Shown piece by piece: positions 53,947 through 62,380 of a stretch of 64,000 bases of DNA. Source of the DNA: Deltaproteobacteria bacterium (lineage in GTDB: Bacteria; Myxococcota; JADLHZ01); contig JADLHZ010000085.1 of assembly GCA_020848545.1 (NCBI GenBank), positions 124,001-188,000 on the forward strand. Direction: 5' to 3'. The position numbers were made by a program, and so were the translations under genes. Within the stretch, counting starts at the first letter, position 1. Each line of letters starts with the position of its first letter. Below the pieces are notes generated by a model, which did no database searches, was not told the origin of the DNA, and was given only the letters and a program-made list of their open reading frames with translations.

Positions 53947-55022
53947 TCGGGCTGAAGAAACATCTGTCGCTGTTTTTCCTCGCCGCGTTTCGGCCGGCGC
54001 GCGCATGGCCAGCGATCCTCTCGGATCCGAAAGACGCCGGCTGGCTCTACCTATGGGTGGCGATCGAGAGCTTGCTGATGCGGCCCGCGCAAAGCACGCG
54101 CGCCGTCTGGGCCGTCATGCGTCGCGGCCCCCCGCACGCGATGGCCGTCGCCAGCCTCGCCGGCATTCAGATCGCCGTCGTCCTGCTCGGCAGCTACGTC
54201 CTCGCGTTCATCGTGCGCCTGGCATTGCAGCAGAGCCGGGCCAAGCTCGAGATGGGCACCTACTCGGCGATCCTGCCGTGGCTCTACGCGCCGAAGCTCG
54301 TCCTGAGCGCGGTCGTCGCCGTGCTCTGGGGCTTGCAGCTCGTGCCGGACGACACGATGATGTTCACCGCGCTCTTCGATCTAAAGCCGTGGACCATCGG
54401 CTACTACGCGCTGAGCATCGGCCTCGTCGTGTGGTCGTTCGTCGCGTTCTTCCGCACGCACGGCGATCGCTTCGACTGGTCGAGCGACGTGAGCGCGATC
54501 GAGATGCCGTGGTGGAGACGGGTCGTGCCGATCGCGATCTTGCTCGCGGGCGCCTCGACGGTGTCGCTGCGCGCGGCCTACGCGCCGAGCACCTTTCGGC
54601 CGATCGGCCAAGGCGATCGCGTCCCGACCTTGAGCTTCGCCGGCCTGCGCGACGAGCCGGCGGTGACCTTGAGCTTCCCGCGCGAGCGGCCGGTGGTCAT
54701 CGACTTTTGGGCGACGTGGTGCCGCCCCTGCGTGGCCGCGCTGCCAGGGTGGCACGCGCAATGGCTGAAGCGCGACGAGCTCGGCGCCGACTTCGTGTCC
54801 GCGAACGTCGAGAACGACGTGCTCGATCACGTGCAGCACTTCGCCGAGGAGCACCAGGTGGGCTTCCCGGTCCACGTCGCCGACGCGACGACGCAGGGGA
54901 TCTTCCAGGTGACGACGCTGCCGACCGTGCTCATCGTCTCGCGCGAGGGCGACATCGTCGAGTACTGGGTCGGCGCGCACGATGAAGACGCGATCGCCGA
55001 GGCGCTGGCCCGGGCCAAGTAA
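53943..55022 (+). CDS. Membrane protein with C-terminal thioredoxin domain
   Basis: 359 residues from GTG 53943 (GTGA overlap with astD). The first 220 residues contain about five membrane segments in a Yip1-like arrangement (HAMAVASLAGIQIAVVLLGSYVLAF, LVLSAVVAVLWGLQLV, WTIGYYALSIGLVVWSFVAFF, IAILLAGASTVSL). The C-terminal 140 residues form a TlpA/thioredoxin domain with FWATWCRPCVAALPGW. The CRPC site lies on the outer face if the fifth segment exits. It may act in periplasmic disulfide reduction. Its place after astD is probably a matter of operon position only. Confidence 0.8.
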   Translation: MIGLKKHLSLFFLAAFRPARAWPAILSDPKDAGWLYLWVAIESLLMRPAQSTRAVWAVMRRGPPHAMAVASLAGIQIAVVLLGSYVLAFIVRLALQQSRAKLEMGTYSAILPWLYAPKLVLSAVVAVLWGLQLVPDDTMMFTALFDLKPWTIGYYALSIGLVVWSFVAFFRTHGDRFDWSSDVSAIEMPWWRRVVPIAILLAGASTVSLRAAYAPSTFRPIGQGDRVPTLSFAGLRDEPAVTLSFPRERPVVIDFWATWCRPCVAALPGWHAQWLKRDELGADFVSANVENDVLDHVQHFAEEHQVGFPVHVADATTQGIFQVTTLPTVLIVSREGDIVEYWVGAHDEDAIAEALARAK

Positions 55023-55159
55023 CTGAATCGCGACGCGCGCGCCCTGGTTTTCTCGGCTGGTCTTGTACGCGATCGCGCCAGCGTTCATTTTTCACCGCGT
55101 TTCTCTTCGTGACTCGGCGGCAGAGACGCTGGCACGGCGATTGCTGAACGCCGCGCACC

Positions 55160-57001
55160 ATGCGTCACTCCACCTCGCTCCTCGTCCTTCTCGCGCTCTT
55201 CACCGTCCATTGCGGCGGCCCCATGCTGGCGTCACCGTCGCAGAAGCTCGGCACCGCCGACGTCGATGCGTCGGGCGAGGCGCTCCCGCAAGCGACACTA
55301 CCCGACGCATCGCCGACCACGAACGCGAGCCCAAGCGCCGACGCCGCGGCCCGCGCGCTCGCCGAAGCGGACATCATCCAGCTCCACGACGGCCGCCTCT
55401 ACGTGATGTCGAAGGCCGGATCGTTGAGCCTCATCGACACCTCCATCGATGGCGCCCTCACCCTCCTCGGCCAGGCCCAGCTCATCGGCCAACCCTTCGA
55501 GATGTACCGGCGTGACGGCTTCCTCGTCGTCATGGCGAAGGCCGGCGAGTCGACGATCACCATCTTCGACGTACGCGACCCGACGAAGCCGACGGTCGTG
55601 ATGAAGCGCGACGTCGCCGGCCAGGTCTCGGACTCGCGCGTGCTCGGCGACGTGCTCTATGTCGCCACCTACACCTCCGACAGCGCGCGCGTGACGAGCT
55701 TCGCGATCAAGGATCCGGCGGCGATCGCGCAAGTCGCCGAGCTCGAATTTGCTGCGGGCAAGGTGATGAGCACGCAACGCGCGATGGTGATGAACACCGA
55801 GCGGTTGTACCTCGGCGGCGACGCGCCGTTGTCGCAGGCGTCCGACGCGCAGATGTCGCAGCAAGGCGTCATCGACGTCGTCGACGTCAGCGATCCCGGG
55901 GGCGCGATGAAGGCGCTCGCCAAGGTGAACGTTCATGGCGGCATCAGAAACCGCTGGCAGCTGGACGAGCGCGCCGGCGTGTTGCGCGTGGTCAGCCAAC
56001 GCGGCAGCGCCGGATCGAACGGCGACGGCGCGCCGAAGGTCGAGACCTTCGCGATCGTCTCCGACCCGCAGCAGACGACCTTCAACCTGCTCGGCGAGCT
56101 CTCGCTGAAGCTGCCGCGCCAAGAGGGCCTGCGCGCCGTCCGCTTCGACGGCGACCGCGCCTACGCGATCACCTTCATGCAGACCGATCCGCTCTTCGTC
56201 CTCGATCTCGCCGATCCGGCAGCGCCGAAGCAGCGCGGCGAGCTGGCGCTGCCGGGCTACATCTATCACATCGTGCCGTTCGCCGATCGCTTGGTCGCGC
56301 TCGGCGTCGACAGCACCGACGCCGAAGGATCGCTCAACGTCTCGCTGATCGACGTCGCGAACGCGGACGCACCGGCGTTGAAGAAGCGCGTCGGGTTCGC
56401 GACACCGCACGTGACGAACGTCTCGGCGACCCAAGGCGAGCTGCCGGAAGATCAGGATCGCATCCAAAAGGCCTTCCGCATCTTCGAGAGCGGCCGCGTC
56501 GTCGTCCCGTTCCGCACGCTCTCCGACTGGCAGTGTGCGAATGACGGCGGCGGCGTGCAGGTGATCGACTGGAAGGACGACACGCTGACGAAGAAGGTCC
56601 TCTTGCCGTTGCCGGGAAGTCCGCGGCGCGCGTTCGAGCTGCAGAGCGCGCTCATCGGCGTCTCCGACTCGCACGTGCGCGCGTACGCGTTTGCAACGAT
56701 GGACACGGCCACCGTCAACGCCAGCCTCGAGATCGACACCTGCGTGCCGCCGCATGCGTTCGTGACGCCGGCGCCGCAGCCGCGCGCGAGCGGACCGAGC
56801 GCCTACGGCGGGCCGGATACGCGCTCGAACGACTACGGCGTCAATTGGCGCGGCAACAGCAACAAGGCCGCGGCGCCGGCGTCGAGCCAACCGGGGCCTG
56901 TGCGCGCCAACGGATGCGCTGCGACGCCGGCGAACGAAGCGTGGTTGATCGTCATCGCGGCGGCGTTCGTGCTGCGCCGGCGCCGCGTCACTCGACGGTG
57001 A
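55160..57001 (+). CDS. Beta-propeller surface protein with MYXO-CTERM-like tail
   Basis: 613 residues. An N-terminal signal (MRHSTSLLVLLALFTVHC) ends in Cys, although His before the Cys is atypical for a lipobox. The bulk is a secreted beta-propeller domain (ADIIQLHDGRLYVMSKAGSLSLID, TVVMKRDVAGQVSDSRVLGDVLYVATYT, LFVLDLADPAAPKQRGELALPGYIYHI). The C-terminus reads GCAATPANEAWLIVIAAAFVLRRRRVTRR: a GC motif, a membrane segment and an Arg cluster, as in MYXO-CTERM sorting tails. It overlaps the convergent glmS by 14 bases. Confidence 0.85.
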   Translation: MRHSTSLLVLLALFTVHCGGPMLASPSQKLGTADVDASGEALPQATLPDASPTTNASPSADAAARALAEADIIQLHDGRLYVMSKAGSLSLIDTSIDGALTLLGQAQLIGQPFEMYRRDGFLVVMAKAGESTITIFDVRDPTKPTVVMKRDVAGQVSDSRVLGDVLYVATYTSDSARVTSFAIKDPAAIAQVAELEFAAGKVMSTQRAMVMNTERLYLGGDAPLSQASDAQMSQQGVIDVVDVSDPGGAMKALAKVNVHGGIRNRWQLDERAGVLRVVSQRGSAGSNGDGAPKVETFAIVSDPQQTTFNLLGELSLKLPRQEGLRAVRFDGDRAYAITFMQTDPLFVLDLADPAAPKQRGELALPGYIYHIVPFADRLVALGVDSTDAEGSLNVSLIDVANADAPALKKRVGFATPHVTNVSATQGELPEDQDRIQKAFRIFESGRVVVPFRTLSDWQCANDGGGVQVIDWKDDTLTKKVLLPLPGSPRRAFELQSALIGVSDSHVRAYAFATMDTATVNASLEIDTCVPPHAFVTPAPQPRASGPSAYGGPDTRSNDYGVNWRGNSNKAAAPASSQPGPVRANGCAATPANEAWLIVIAAAFVLRRRRVTRR

Positions 57002-58814
57002 CGCTTTTGGCGAGGTTTCTCGGCTGATCCACGTCGTAACCGCGCAAGCACGCCACATGATACGCGAGGAGCTGCAGCGGCAGCACGGCGAGGATCGGCG
57101 CCGTCTCGGGCGTCGACGGCGGCAGCTCGAACACTTGCTCGCTCAATTCACGCAGCGCGGTGTCGCCTTGATTGACGATGCAGAACACCCGCCCTTCGCG
57201 CGCACGCACTTCCTGCACGTTCGACACGAGCTTCTCGTAGGTCGCGTCCTTCGTGCCGACGACGAGCACCATGAAGTCGGGATCGATCAACGCGATGGGC
57301 CCGTGCTTCATCTCACCGGCCGCGTAGCCTTCGGCGTGAATGTACGAGAGCTCCTTCAGCTTCAACGCGCCTTCGTACGCCGTCGCGACCTGCATGCCGC
57401 GCCCCAAGAACAACGCGCTCGGCGCCTGCTGCCACGCCTTGGCCATCGGGACGATCACCGCGTCGGCCGACTTCAACACGGTGGAAATCTGCATCGGCAG
57501 ATGCAGGAGCTGCTGCAGGTGATGCTTGCGCTCCGTCGCGCCGAGCGTCGCCTTCTTCTCGGCGACCGCGAGCGCAAGCAGGTAACCGGCCACGAGCTGC
57601 GTCACATACGCCTTCGTCGACGCGACGCCGATCTCCACGCCGGCGCGGGTGTACAAGCGCGAATCGGCGATGCGCGCGAGCGACGACTCCATGACGTTCG
57701 TGATCGCGAGGACGCGCGCGCCCTTTCGCTTCGCTTCCTTCGCCGCGGCCAAGGTGTCGGCCGTCTCGCCGGACTGCGAGATGGCGACCGCGAGCGTGCC
57801 CGGTCCGACCAGCGGATCGCGGTAGCGGAACTCGCTCGCGAGCTCGACCGAGCACGGCACGCGGGCGACGCGCTCCATGTAGTCGCGCAGCATCTGCGCC
57901 GCGTGGTTCGACGTGCCCATCGCAATGACCACGATGCGCTCGATCGCCTCGTTCAGGATCTCCGGCTCGTCCAAGAGCACGCTGGTCTCGTCGGCTGAGA
58001 TGCGGCCGCGCAGCGTGTCGGCGACGGCTTGCGGCTGCTCGTGGATCTCCTTCAGCATGAAGTGCTTGTAGCCGCCGCGCTCGGCCATCGCCGGCGTCCA
58101 GTCGACGGTGCGCGGCTTGCGCTCGATCGGCTTGCCGTCGAGCGTCGTCAGCACGATCGCGTCCCGGCTCAACACCGCGAACTCGCCTTCATCCAACGCG
58201 AGGATCTTGCGGGTGTGCGGCAGGATCGCCGGAATGTCCGACGCGACCATCGTCTCACCGTCGCCGAGCCCCAAGATCAACGGCGACGCCACGCGCGCGG
58301 CCACGAGGTGCGACGGATCGGCCTTGGCCATGAACACGACCGCGTAGGCGCCGGTGACTTCTTGCAACGCCGCACGCACGGCGTCGACGAAGGGCTTTCC
58401 GCGCGCGATGTGATCGGCCACGAGGTGCGCGAGCACTTCGGTGTCGGTCTCGGAGCGGAACTTTCGCCCCTTCTTGATCAGCGCTTCCTTCAGCTCGCGA
58501 TAATTCTCGATGATGCCGTTGTGCACGACGACGACGCCGTCGGCCTCGTGCGGATGCGCGTTCTCGTCGCTCGGCCGCCCGTGTGTAGCCCAACGCGTGT
58601 GGCCGACGCCGGCGTGACCTTGCAGCGTGCGGCCTTGCAGCTTCGTCTCGAGCGCCTTCAGCTTGCCGGTCGCGCGCTCGACGTTCAGCGCCCCCTTGTC
58701 ATCGAGGATGGCGATGCCCGCCGAGTCGTAGCCGCGATATTCCAACAAGCGCAGCCCGCCGATGAGAACGCCCGCTGCTTCCTTCGGACCGACATAACCG
58801 ACGATGCCGCACAT
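56988..58814 (-). CDS. glmS: Glutamine-fructose-6-phosphate aminotransferase
   Basis: 608 residues, the length of E. coli GlmS (609). The start ATG 58814 leaves Cys2 as the N-terminal nucleophile (MCGIVGYVG). The glutaminase half has GHTRWATHG and HNGIIENYRELK; the isomerase half has two SIS domains (AMGTSNHAAQMLRDYMERVARVPC, SQSGETADTLAA, HAEGYAAGEMKHGPIALID) and ends PRNLAKSVTVE. It makes glucosamine-6-phosphate for peptidoglycan and lipopolysaccharide. No glmS-ribozyme-like leader is seen in the 130 bases upstream. Confidence 0.97.
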   Translation of the reverse strand: MCGIVGYVGPKEAAGVLIGGLRLLEYRGYDSAGIAILDDKGALNVERATGKLKALETKLQGRTLQGHAGVGHTRWATHGRPSDENAHPHEADGVVVVHNGIIENYRELKEALIKKGRKFRSETDTEVLAHLVADHIARGKPFVDAVRAALQEVTGAYAVVFMAKADPSHLVAARVASPLILGLGDGETMVASDIPAILPHTRKILALDEGEFAVLSRDAIVLTTLDGKPIERKPRTVDWTPAMAERGGYKHFMLKEIHEQPQAVADTLRGRISADETSVLLDEPEILNEAIERIVVIAMGTSNHAAQMLRDYMERVARVPCSVELASEFRYRDPLVGPGTLAVAISQSGETADTLAAAKEAKRKGARVLAITNVMESSLARIADSRLYTRAGVEIGVASTKAYVTQLVAGYLLALAVAEKKATLGATERKHHLQQLLHLPMQISTVLKSADAVIVPMAKAWQQAPSALFLGRGMQVATAYEGALKLKELSYIHAEGYAAGEMKHGPIALIDPDFMVLVVGTKDATYEKLVSNVQEVRAREGRVFCIVNQGDTALRELSEQVFELPPSTPETAPILAVLPLQLLAYHVACLRGYDVDQPRNLAKSVTVE

Positions 58815-58944
58815 AGTCCCTCGAAAAACGGTCTGGTCGCGGCAAATGTCAAGCACTGTCGCGGCTTTCGCTCGCGGTCACCCAATGCTTACCCACATTT
58901 CACTACCGCGCCGAATCGAAGTCGTGTTAGCAGCCTCGGCCCTG

Positions 58945-60624
58945 ATGAAGTGCCTGCTTCTCATCGTGCCGCTCCTCGCTGCGACCCCGGCGTTTGCCGA
59001 ACCGACGCCGGTTTCGCCTCACCACGAAGCACTGCTGCAACATCCCTATGATCCGGACACGATGGAGACGCCCATCGCAGGAATTCATCGGCTGACGTCG
59101 CCCGTGCGCGACGCTGTGCGGCCGCTGAATCGCATCGTCTATGGCTACATTCCGTACTGGGTCGACGCGGCCAATCCGATCCACTGGGATCTCTTGAGTC
59201 ACCTCGCGTACTTCTCGGTGAACCTGAAGGCCGACGGCACCATCGACGCCACGTCGACGACGCGCCTGAACGGCAACCGCTATAAGACGCTGCGCGCCGA
59301 CGCGAAGGCGAACGGCGTGAAGTTCGTCGTCACGATCACGAACTTCAACGACCAAGAGATCATCACCTTGTGCGGAACGAACCGGACGAAGGCGATCAAC
59401 ACGCTGGTCGACTTGGTGAAGACGCATCAGGCCGAGGGCTTGAACATCGACTTCGAGATGGTGCCGAAGGTGGCGAAGGCCAACTTCGTCGCGTTCATGG
59501 CCGAGCTGACGACGCGCTTGCACAACGAAGTGCCCGGCAGCCACGTCACGCTCGCCGGCCCGACGATCGATTCGTCCGGCGCCTACGACTACGACGAGCT
59601 CCTGACGAAGTCCGACGGCATCATGATCATGTACTACGGCTGTCACTGGAGCGGCAGCAAGACGGCCGGCCCGCTCGCCCCGCTCACCGCCGGCGCGCGC
59701 TGGAGCAGCAAGTGCAACCTGCAGTGGGTGATCAACGATTACTTCCAGTGGGGCGGGCAGCAGAACCGAAAGAACATCATCGTCGGGCTGCCGTTCTACG
59801 GAAACAAGTGGCCGACGAGCAGCGATCAAGTCGGCGCGTCGACGACCGGCACCGGCAGCTCCGAGATCTACAAGAAGTGCAAGGCGCGCTACGCCGTCGA
59901 CCGGCGTTGGGACAGCGACTCGCAGACGCCGTGGACCACGTACCTCGAGAACGGCGTGCGCAAGCAGACGTGGTGCGACGACGCCGAGTCGATCGACTTG
60001 AAGCTCGAGTACATGGTGCAACGCGACGTCGGCGGCATGGGCATCTGGGCGCTCGGCTACGACGGCAGCGAGCCCGAGATGTGGGAAAAGATCGAAGCGC
60101 GCTTCACTGACGCGCCGGCGCCGGTGAATCTGCCGCCCGTCGCCAACGCCGGCATGTTGCAGCAGGTCGAGGTCGGCGCCACCGTGACGCTCGATGGCTC
60201 AGGGAGTCGCGATCCGGAAGGTGCGCCGCTCACTTACGCGTGGAGCAAAGTGTCGGGACCAAGCGCGGCGTTGTCGTCGTTGACCGCGGTGAAGCCCACG
60301 TTCACGGCGATGACCGCGGGCACCTATCGCTTTTGGCTCACCGTGAGCGACGGCGCCCTCGCGAGCGCGCCAGCGGAAACGACGGTCGTCGTCGGCGAAG
60401 AAGAGCCAGAAGTCGAACAGGGCGGCAACGAGGCCGAAACTGGCGAAGAGACGAGCGGCGGCAATCAGCAGCAAGTGCAGGAAGCCGAAGTCACGCCCGA
60501 GCCGGCAGCGCCCGCGGCGACGCGTGGCTGCGCGTGCGGGGCGGGGACTTCTCGAAGCGACTTTGCGATCTTCGCGTTCGTCGCCACAGCGTTGCTGCGT
60601 CAACGCCGACGCAGGTCGCACTAG
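58945..60624 (+). CDS. GH18 glycoside hydrolase with PKD domain and MYXO-CTERM-like tail
   Basis: 559 residues from ATG 58945 with a signal peptide (MKCLLLIVPLLAATPAFA). The GH18 barrel has EGLNIDFEMV with Asp169 and catalytic Glu171, MIMYYGCHW, VGLPFYGNKW and GMGIWALGYDGSE. The LNIDFE form is that of the YaaH-like branch acting on chitin or peptidoglycan-type glycans. A PKD/Ig domain follows (PPVANAGMLQQVEVGATVTLDGSGSRDPEG), then an acidic linker and the tail GCACGAG-hydrophobic-RQRRRRSH. It is probably exported and surface-sorted. The stop codon lies in the stem of the terminator that follows. Confidence 0.88.
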   Translation: MKCLLLIVPLLAATPAFAEPTPVSPHHEALLQHPYDPDTMETPIAGIHRLTSPVRDAVRPLNRIVYGYIPYWVDAANPIHWDLLSHLAYFSVNLKADGTIDATSTTRLNGNRYKTLRADAKANGVKFVVTITNFNDQEIITLCGTNRTKAINTLVDLVKTHQAEGLNIDFEMVPKVAKANFVAFMAELTTRLHNEVPGSHVTLAGPTIDSSGAYDYDELLTKSDGIMIMYYGCHWSGSKTAGPLAPLTAGARWSSKCNLQWVINDYFQWGGQQNRKNIIVGLPFYGNKWPTSSDQVGASTTGTGSSEIYKKCKARYAVDRRWDSDSQTPWTTYLENGVRKQTWCDDAESIDLKLEYMVQRDVGGMGIWALGYDGSEPEMWEKIEARFTDAPAPVNLPPVANAGMLQQVEVGATVTLDGSGSRDPEGAPLTYAWSKVSGPSAALSSLTAVKPTFTAMTAGTYRFWLTVSDGALASAPAETTVVVGEEEPEVEQGGNEAETGEETSGGNQQQVQEAEVTPEPAAPAATRGCACGAGTSRSDFAIFAFVATALLRQRRRRSH

Positions 60625-60659
60625 AAATCGCGAGACCGGTTCGTATCGCGATTTCTAGT
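60620..60659. terminator. Bidirectional hairpin holding both stop codons
   Basis: Arm 60620-60633 and arm 60646-60659 are perfect 14-base complements with a 12-base loop. The TAG of the GH18 gene (60622-60624) and the TAG of the convergent methyltransferase gene (60655-60657) lie at mirrored positions in the two arms. Short T runs flank the stems on both strands. It should end transcription in both directions. Confidence 0.75.
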
Positions 60660-61542
60660 TGAAGCGAACGACGCCGATGCCGAGGAATCCGCGTTGCTTC
60701 CTGGCCTCGAGCTCGTGCGGCAACGGCGCCAGTTGCAGCGCACGCACGGTCTTCACGAACAAGCCGACGAAGAACATGCGCGGCGAGGTGGCCCAGCCCT
60801 TCTTCGTCACGTCGTCGTACTGCGCGGTGAAGTCGGCGACGTTGTCCGCCGGCTGAAACGCCTTGATCTCCGCCCAGATCTTCACGACGCCAGGGCAGGC
60901 CGAGCTGACGACGTCGTGGAACGCCACGTACTTCGCCGTCTTGCGCACCGCGATGAAGTCGTTGAGCACGCCCTTGTAGGTGTGATCGCCGTCGATCAGC
61001 GTGAGGTCGTAGCTCTGCGAGGCGACCTCCTCGACGAACTCTTTGCTGCGGCTCGACATGATTTTGTAGTCGCAGATCTTCTCGTCGTCGTGCTTCGCCA
61101 AGTAGTCGCGCATGATCGGGCTGTCCATCATGTCGACGGCGACGGCCTTCTTCAGCTTTTGGAAGCGCTTCAGGTACTCGACGGTGATGATGAAGGTGCC
61201 GCCGTGCCGGCAGCCAACCTCCAAGTACGATTCGAGCTTCAACGTCGACAGGTGCACGAGGTAGCGGCTGAACTGGTTCGGGTACTGCCACGAACGCACG
61301 CCGTGACCGCACCACGGGTAGAGCTCTTTGGGGAATTCATCGAGGTACTCGTTGTTGAGACCGCAGCGGAGGAGGAGGTCCTTCTCCAAGAACTCGGGGT
61401 TCTTCAGGTCTTCGAGCGGGGTGCTGCGGATGAGCGCGACGGCCTCGGCGATGCTGGCGACCGGGGTCGGAACCAGGCCGGCGACGGCGGTCGATTTCGG
61501 GCTTTGCGTCGGGGCTTTTTCTGCGGTCATCGGTGCGGTCAT
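60655..61542 (-). CDS. Class I SAM-dependent methyltransferase
   Basis: 295 residues. The SAM-binding motif is YLEVGCRHGGTFIITVEYL, motif II region is KKAVAVDMMDSPIMRDYL, and YDLTLIDGDHTYKGVLNDF is the post-II acidic loop of Methyltransf_24/CmcI-like enzymes. The HDVVSSACPGVVKIWAEIK segment is typical of the same group. It probably methylates a small molecule or sugar. Substrate unknown. It is divergent from the START-domain gene. Confidence 0.82.
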   Translation of the reverse strand: MTAPMTAEKAPTQSPKSTAVAGLVPTPVASIAEAVALIRSTPLEDLKNPEFLEKDLLLRCGLNNEYLDEFPKELYPWCGHGVRSWQYPNQFSRYLVHLSTLKLESYLEVGCRHGGTFIITVEYLKRFQKLKKAVAVDMMDSPIMRDYLAKHDDEKICDYKIMSSRSKEFVEEVASQSYDLTLIDGDHTYKGVLNDFIAVRKTAKYVAFHDVVSSACPGVVKIWAEIKAFQPADNVADFTAQYDDVTKKGWATSPRMFFVGLFVKTVRALQLAPLPHELEARKQRGFLGIGVVRFN

Positions 61543-61573
61543 ACGTTTTCGGTCCCCAAAAGGTGTCGCCCGT

Positions 61574-61593
61574 TATCAACTTGGATGTTGATA
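61574..61593. promoter_or_regulatory. Inverted repeat in a divergent promoter region
   Basis: tatcaac at 61574-61580 and gttgata at 61587-61593 are 7-base complements with a 6-base spacer. It lies between the divergent methyltransferase (start 61542) and START-domain (start 61626) genes, 33 bases before the latter. It is a candidate operator; the regulator is unknown. Confidence 0.4.
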
Positions 61594-61625
61594 GCCAAGG
61601 CAAAAACGGAGTTTATGAGCTGCTG

Positions 61626-62210
61626 ATGATCGCCGCCCTGCTCGCCCTCGTTCTCGCTGCCCCGTACACGCCCGTCGCCGTGAAGAACGGGATGACCATC
61701 TCGCGGCGCAAGCTCGACAACGGCCTTCTCGAAGTGAAGGTCGAGACGCATACGGCGCTGACGGTGAAGGCGGTCTTTTCGGTGCTGTGGAATCACGCGG
61801 AGTATCCGAAGTTCATCAAGACGTCGAAGGTCACGAAGGTCCTCGCCGACAAGGGCAAGGAGCGCATCGTCTACGAGCAGGTGCGGATTCCGGTCGTGCA
61901 AGATCGCGACTATACGATCCGCGGCTGGTATCAGGACGACCCCGCGACCGGGCTCATGCAGCTCTACTGGGAGGGCGCCGACGCGCTCGGCCCGCCGGAG
62001 AACCGCGATCATGTGCGCATTCGCCGGACGCAGGGCAGCTGGACGCTCGAGCCAACGAAGGACGGCGGCACCGACGTCACGTACATCTGCGCCAGCGAGC
62101 CCGGCGGAAGCGTGCCGACCTGGCTCGTCGCCGGCGCTCAGACCGACGCGGCGCCGGAGTACGTGTCTATTATATTGTCGCGGGCGAAGTCCCTGACTCA
62201 GAATCCCTGA
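61626..62210 (+). CDS. Exported START/SRPBCC-domain protein
   Basis: 194 residues from ATG 61626 with a leader MIAALLALVLAAPYTPVAV. The domain shows VKAVFSVLWNHAEYPKFIKTSKVTKVLAD, YEQVRIPVVQDRDYTIRGWY and GSWTLEPTKDGGTDVTYICASEPGGSVPTWL, the pattern of START-type lipid-binding proteins of bacteria. It may bind a hydrophobic ligand in the periplasm. In-frame upstream starts exist but would hide the leader. Confidence 0.82.
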   Translation: MIAALLALVLAAPYTPVAVKNGMTISRRKLDNGLLEVKVETHTALTVKAVFSVLWNHAEYPKFIKTSKVTKVLADKGKERIVYEQVRIPVVQDRDYTIRGWYQDDPATGLMQLYWEGADALGPPENRDHVRIRRTQGSWTLEPTKDGGTDVTYICASEPGGSVPTWLVAGAQTDAAPEYVSIILSRAKSLTQNP

Positions 62211-62224
62211 CGTCTAACGTTCAC

Positions 62225-62380
62225 GTGCTCGGATTGCTCGGATGCGTGCTCGTGCTCCTGCTCGGGCACGGGAACGTCCTCGCAAACGGGGGCGGAAACG
62301 TGGGCGGTCCCGTGCACGGCAACGAGCACGAGCACGTCGACGAGCACGAGCAGGAGGATCGTGGACGAGGATCGAGTTAG
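62225..62380 (+). CDS. Possible small His/Glu-rich exported peptide
   Basis: A 51-residue frame from GTG 62225: a hydrophobic stretch (VLGLLGCVLVLLLGHGNVLA), a Gly-rich link and a C-terminal HEHVDEHEQED. It could bind metal. No ribosome binding site is seen, and the same DNA forms a 13-bp inverted repeat (62245-62257 with 62324-62336), so it may simply be a GC-rich hairpin between convergent genes. Low confidence. Confidence 0.3.
   Translation: MLGLLGCVLVLLLGHGNVLANGGGNVGGPVHGNEHEHVDEHEQEDRGRGSS

Noticed and set aside
58815-58944. Possible glmS-type ribozyme or riboswitch before glmS
   Set aside because: The upstream sequence shows no conserved glmS ribozyme core or comparable paired elements, and the organism group is not known for it.
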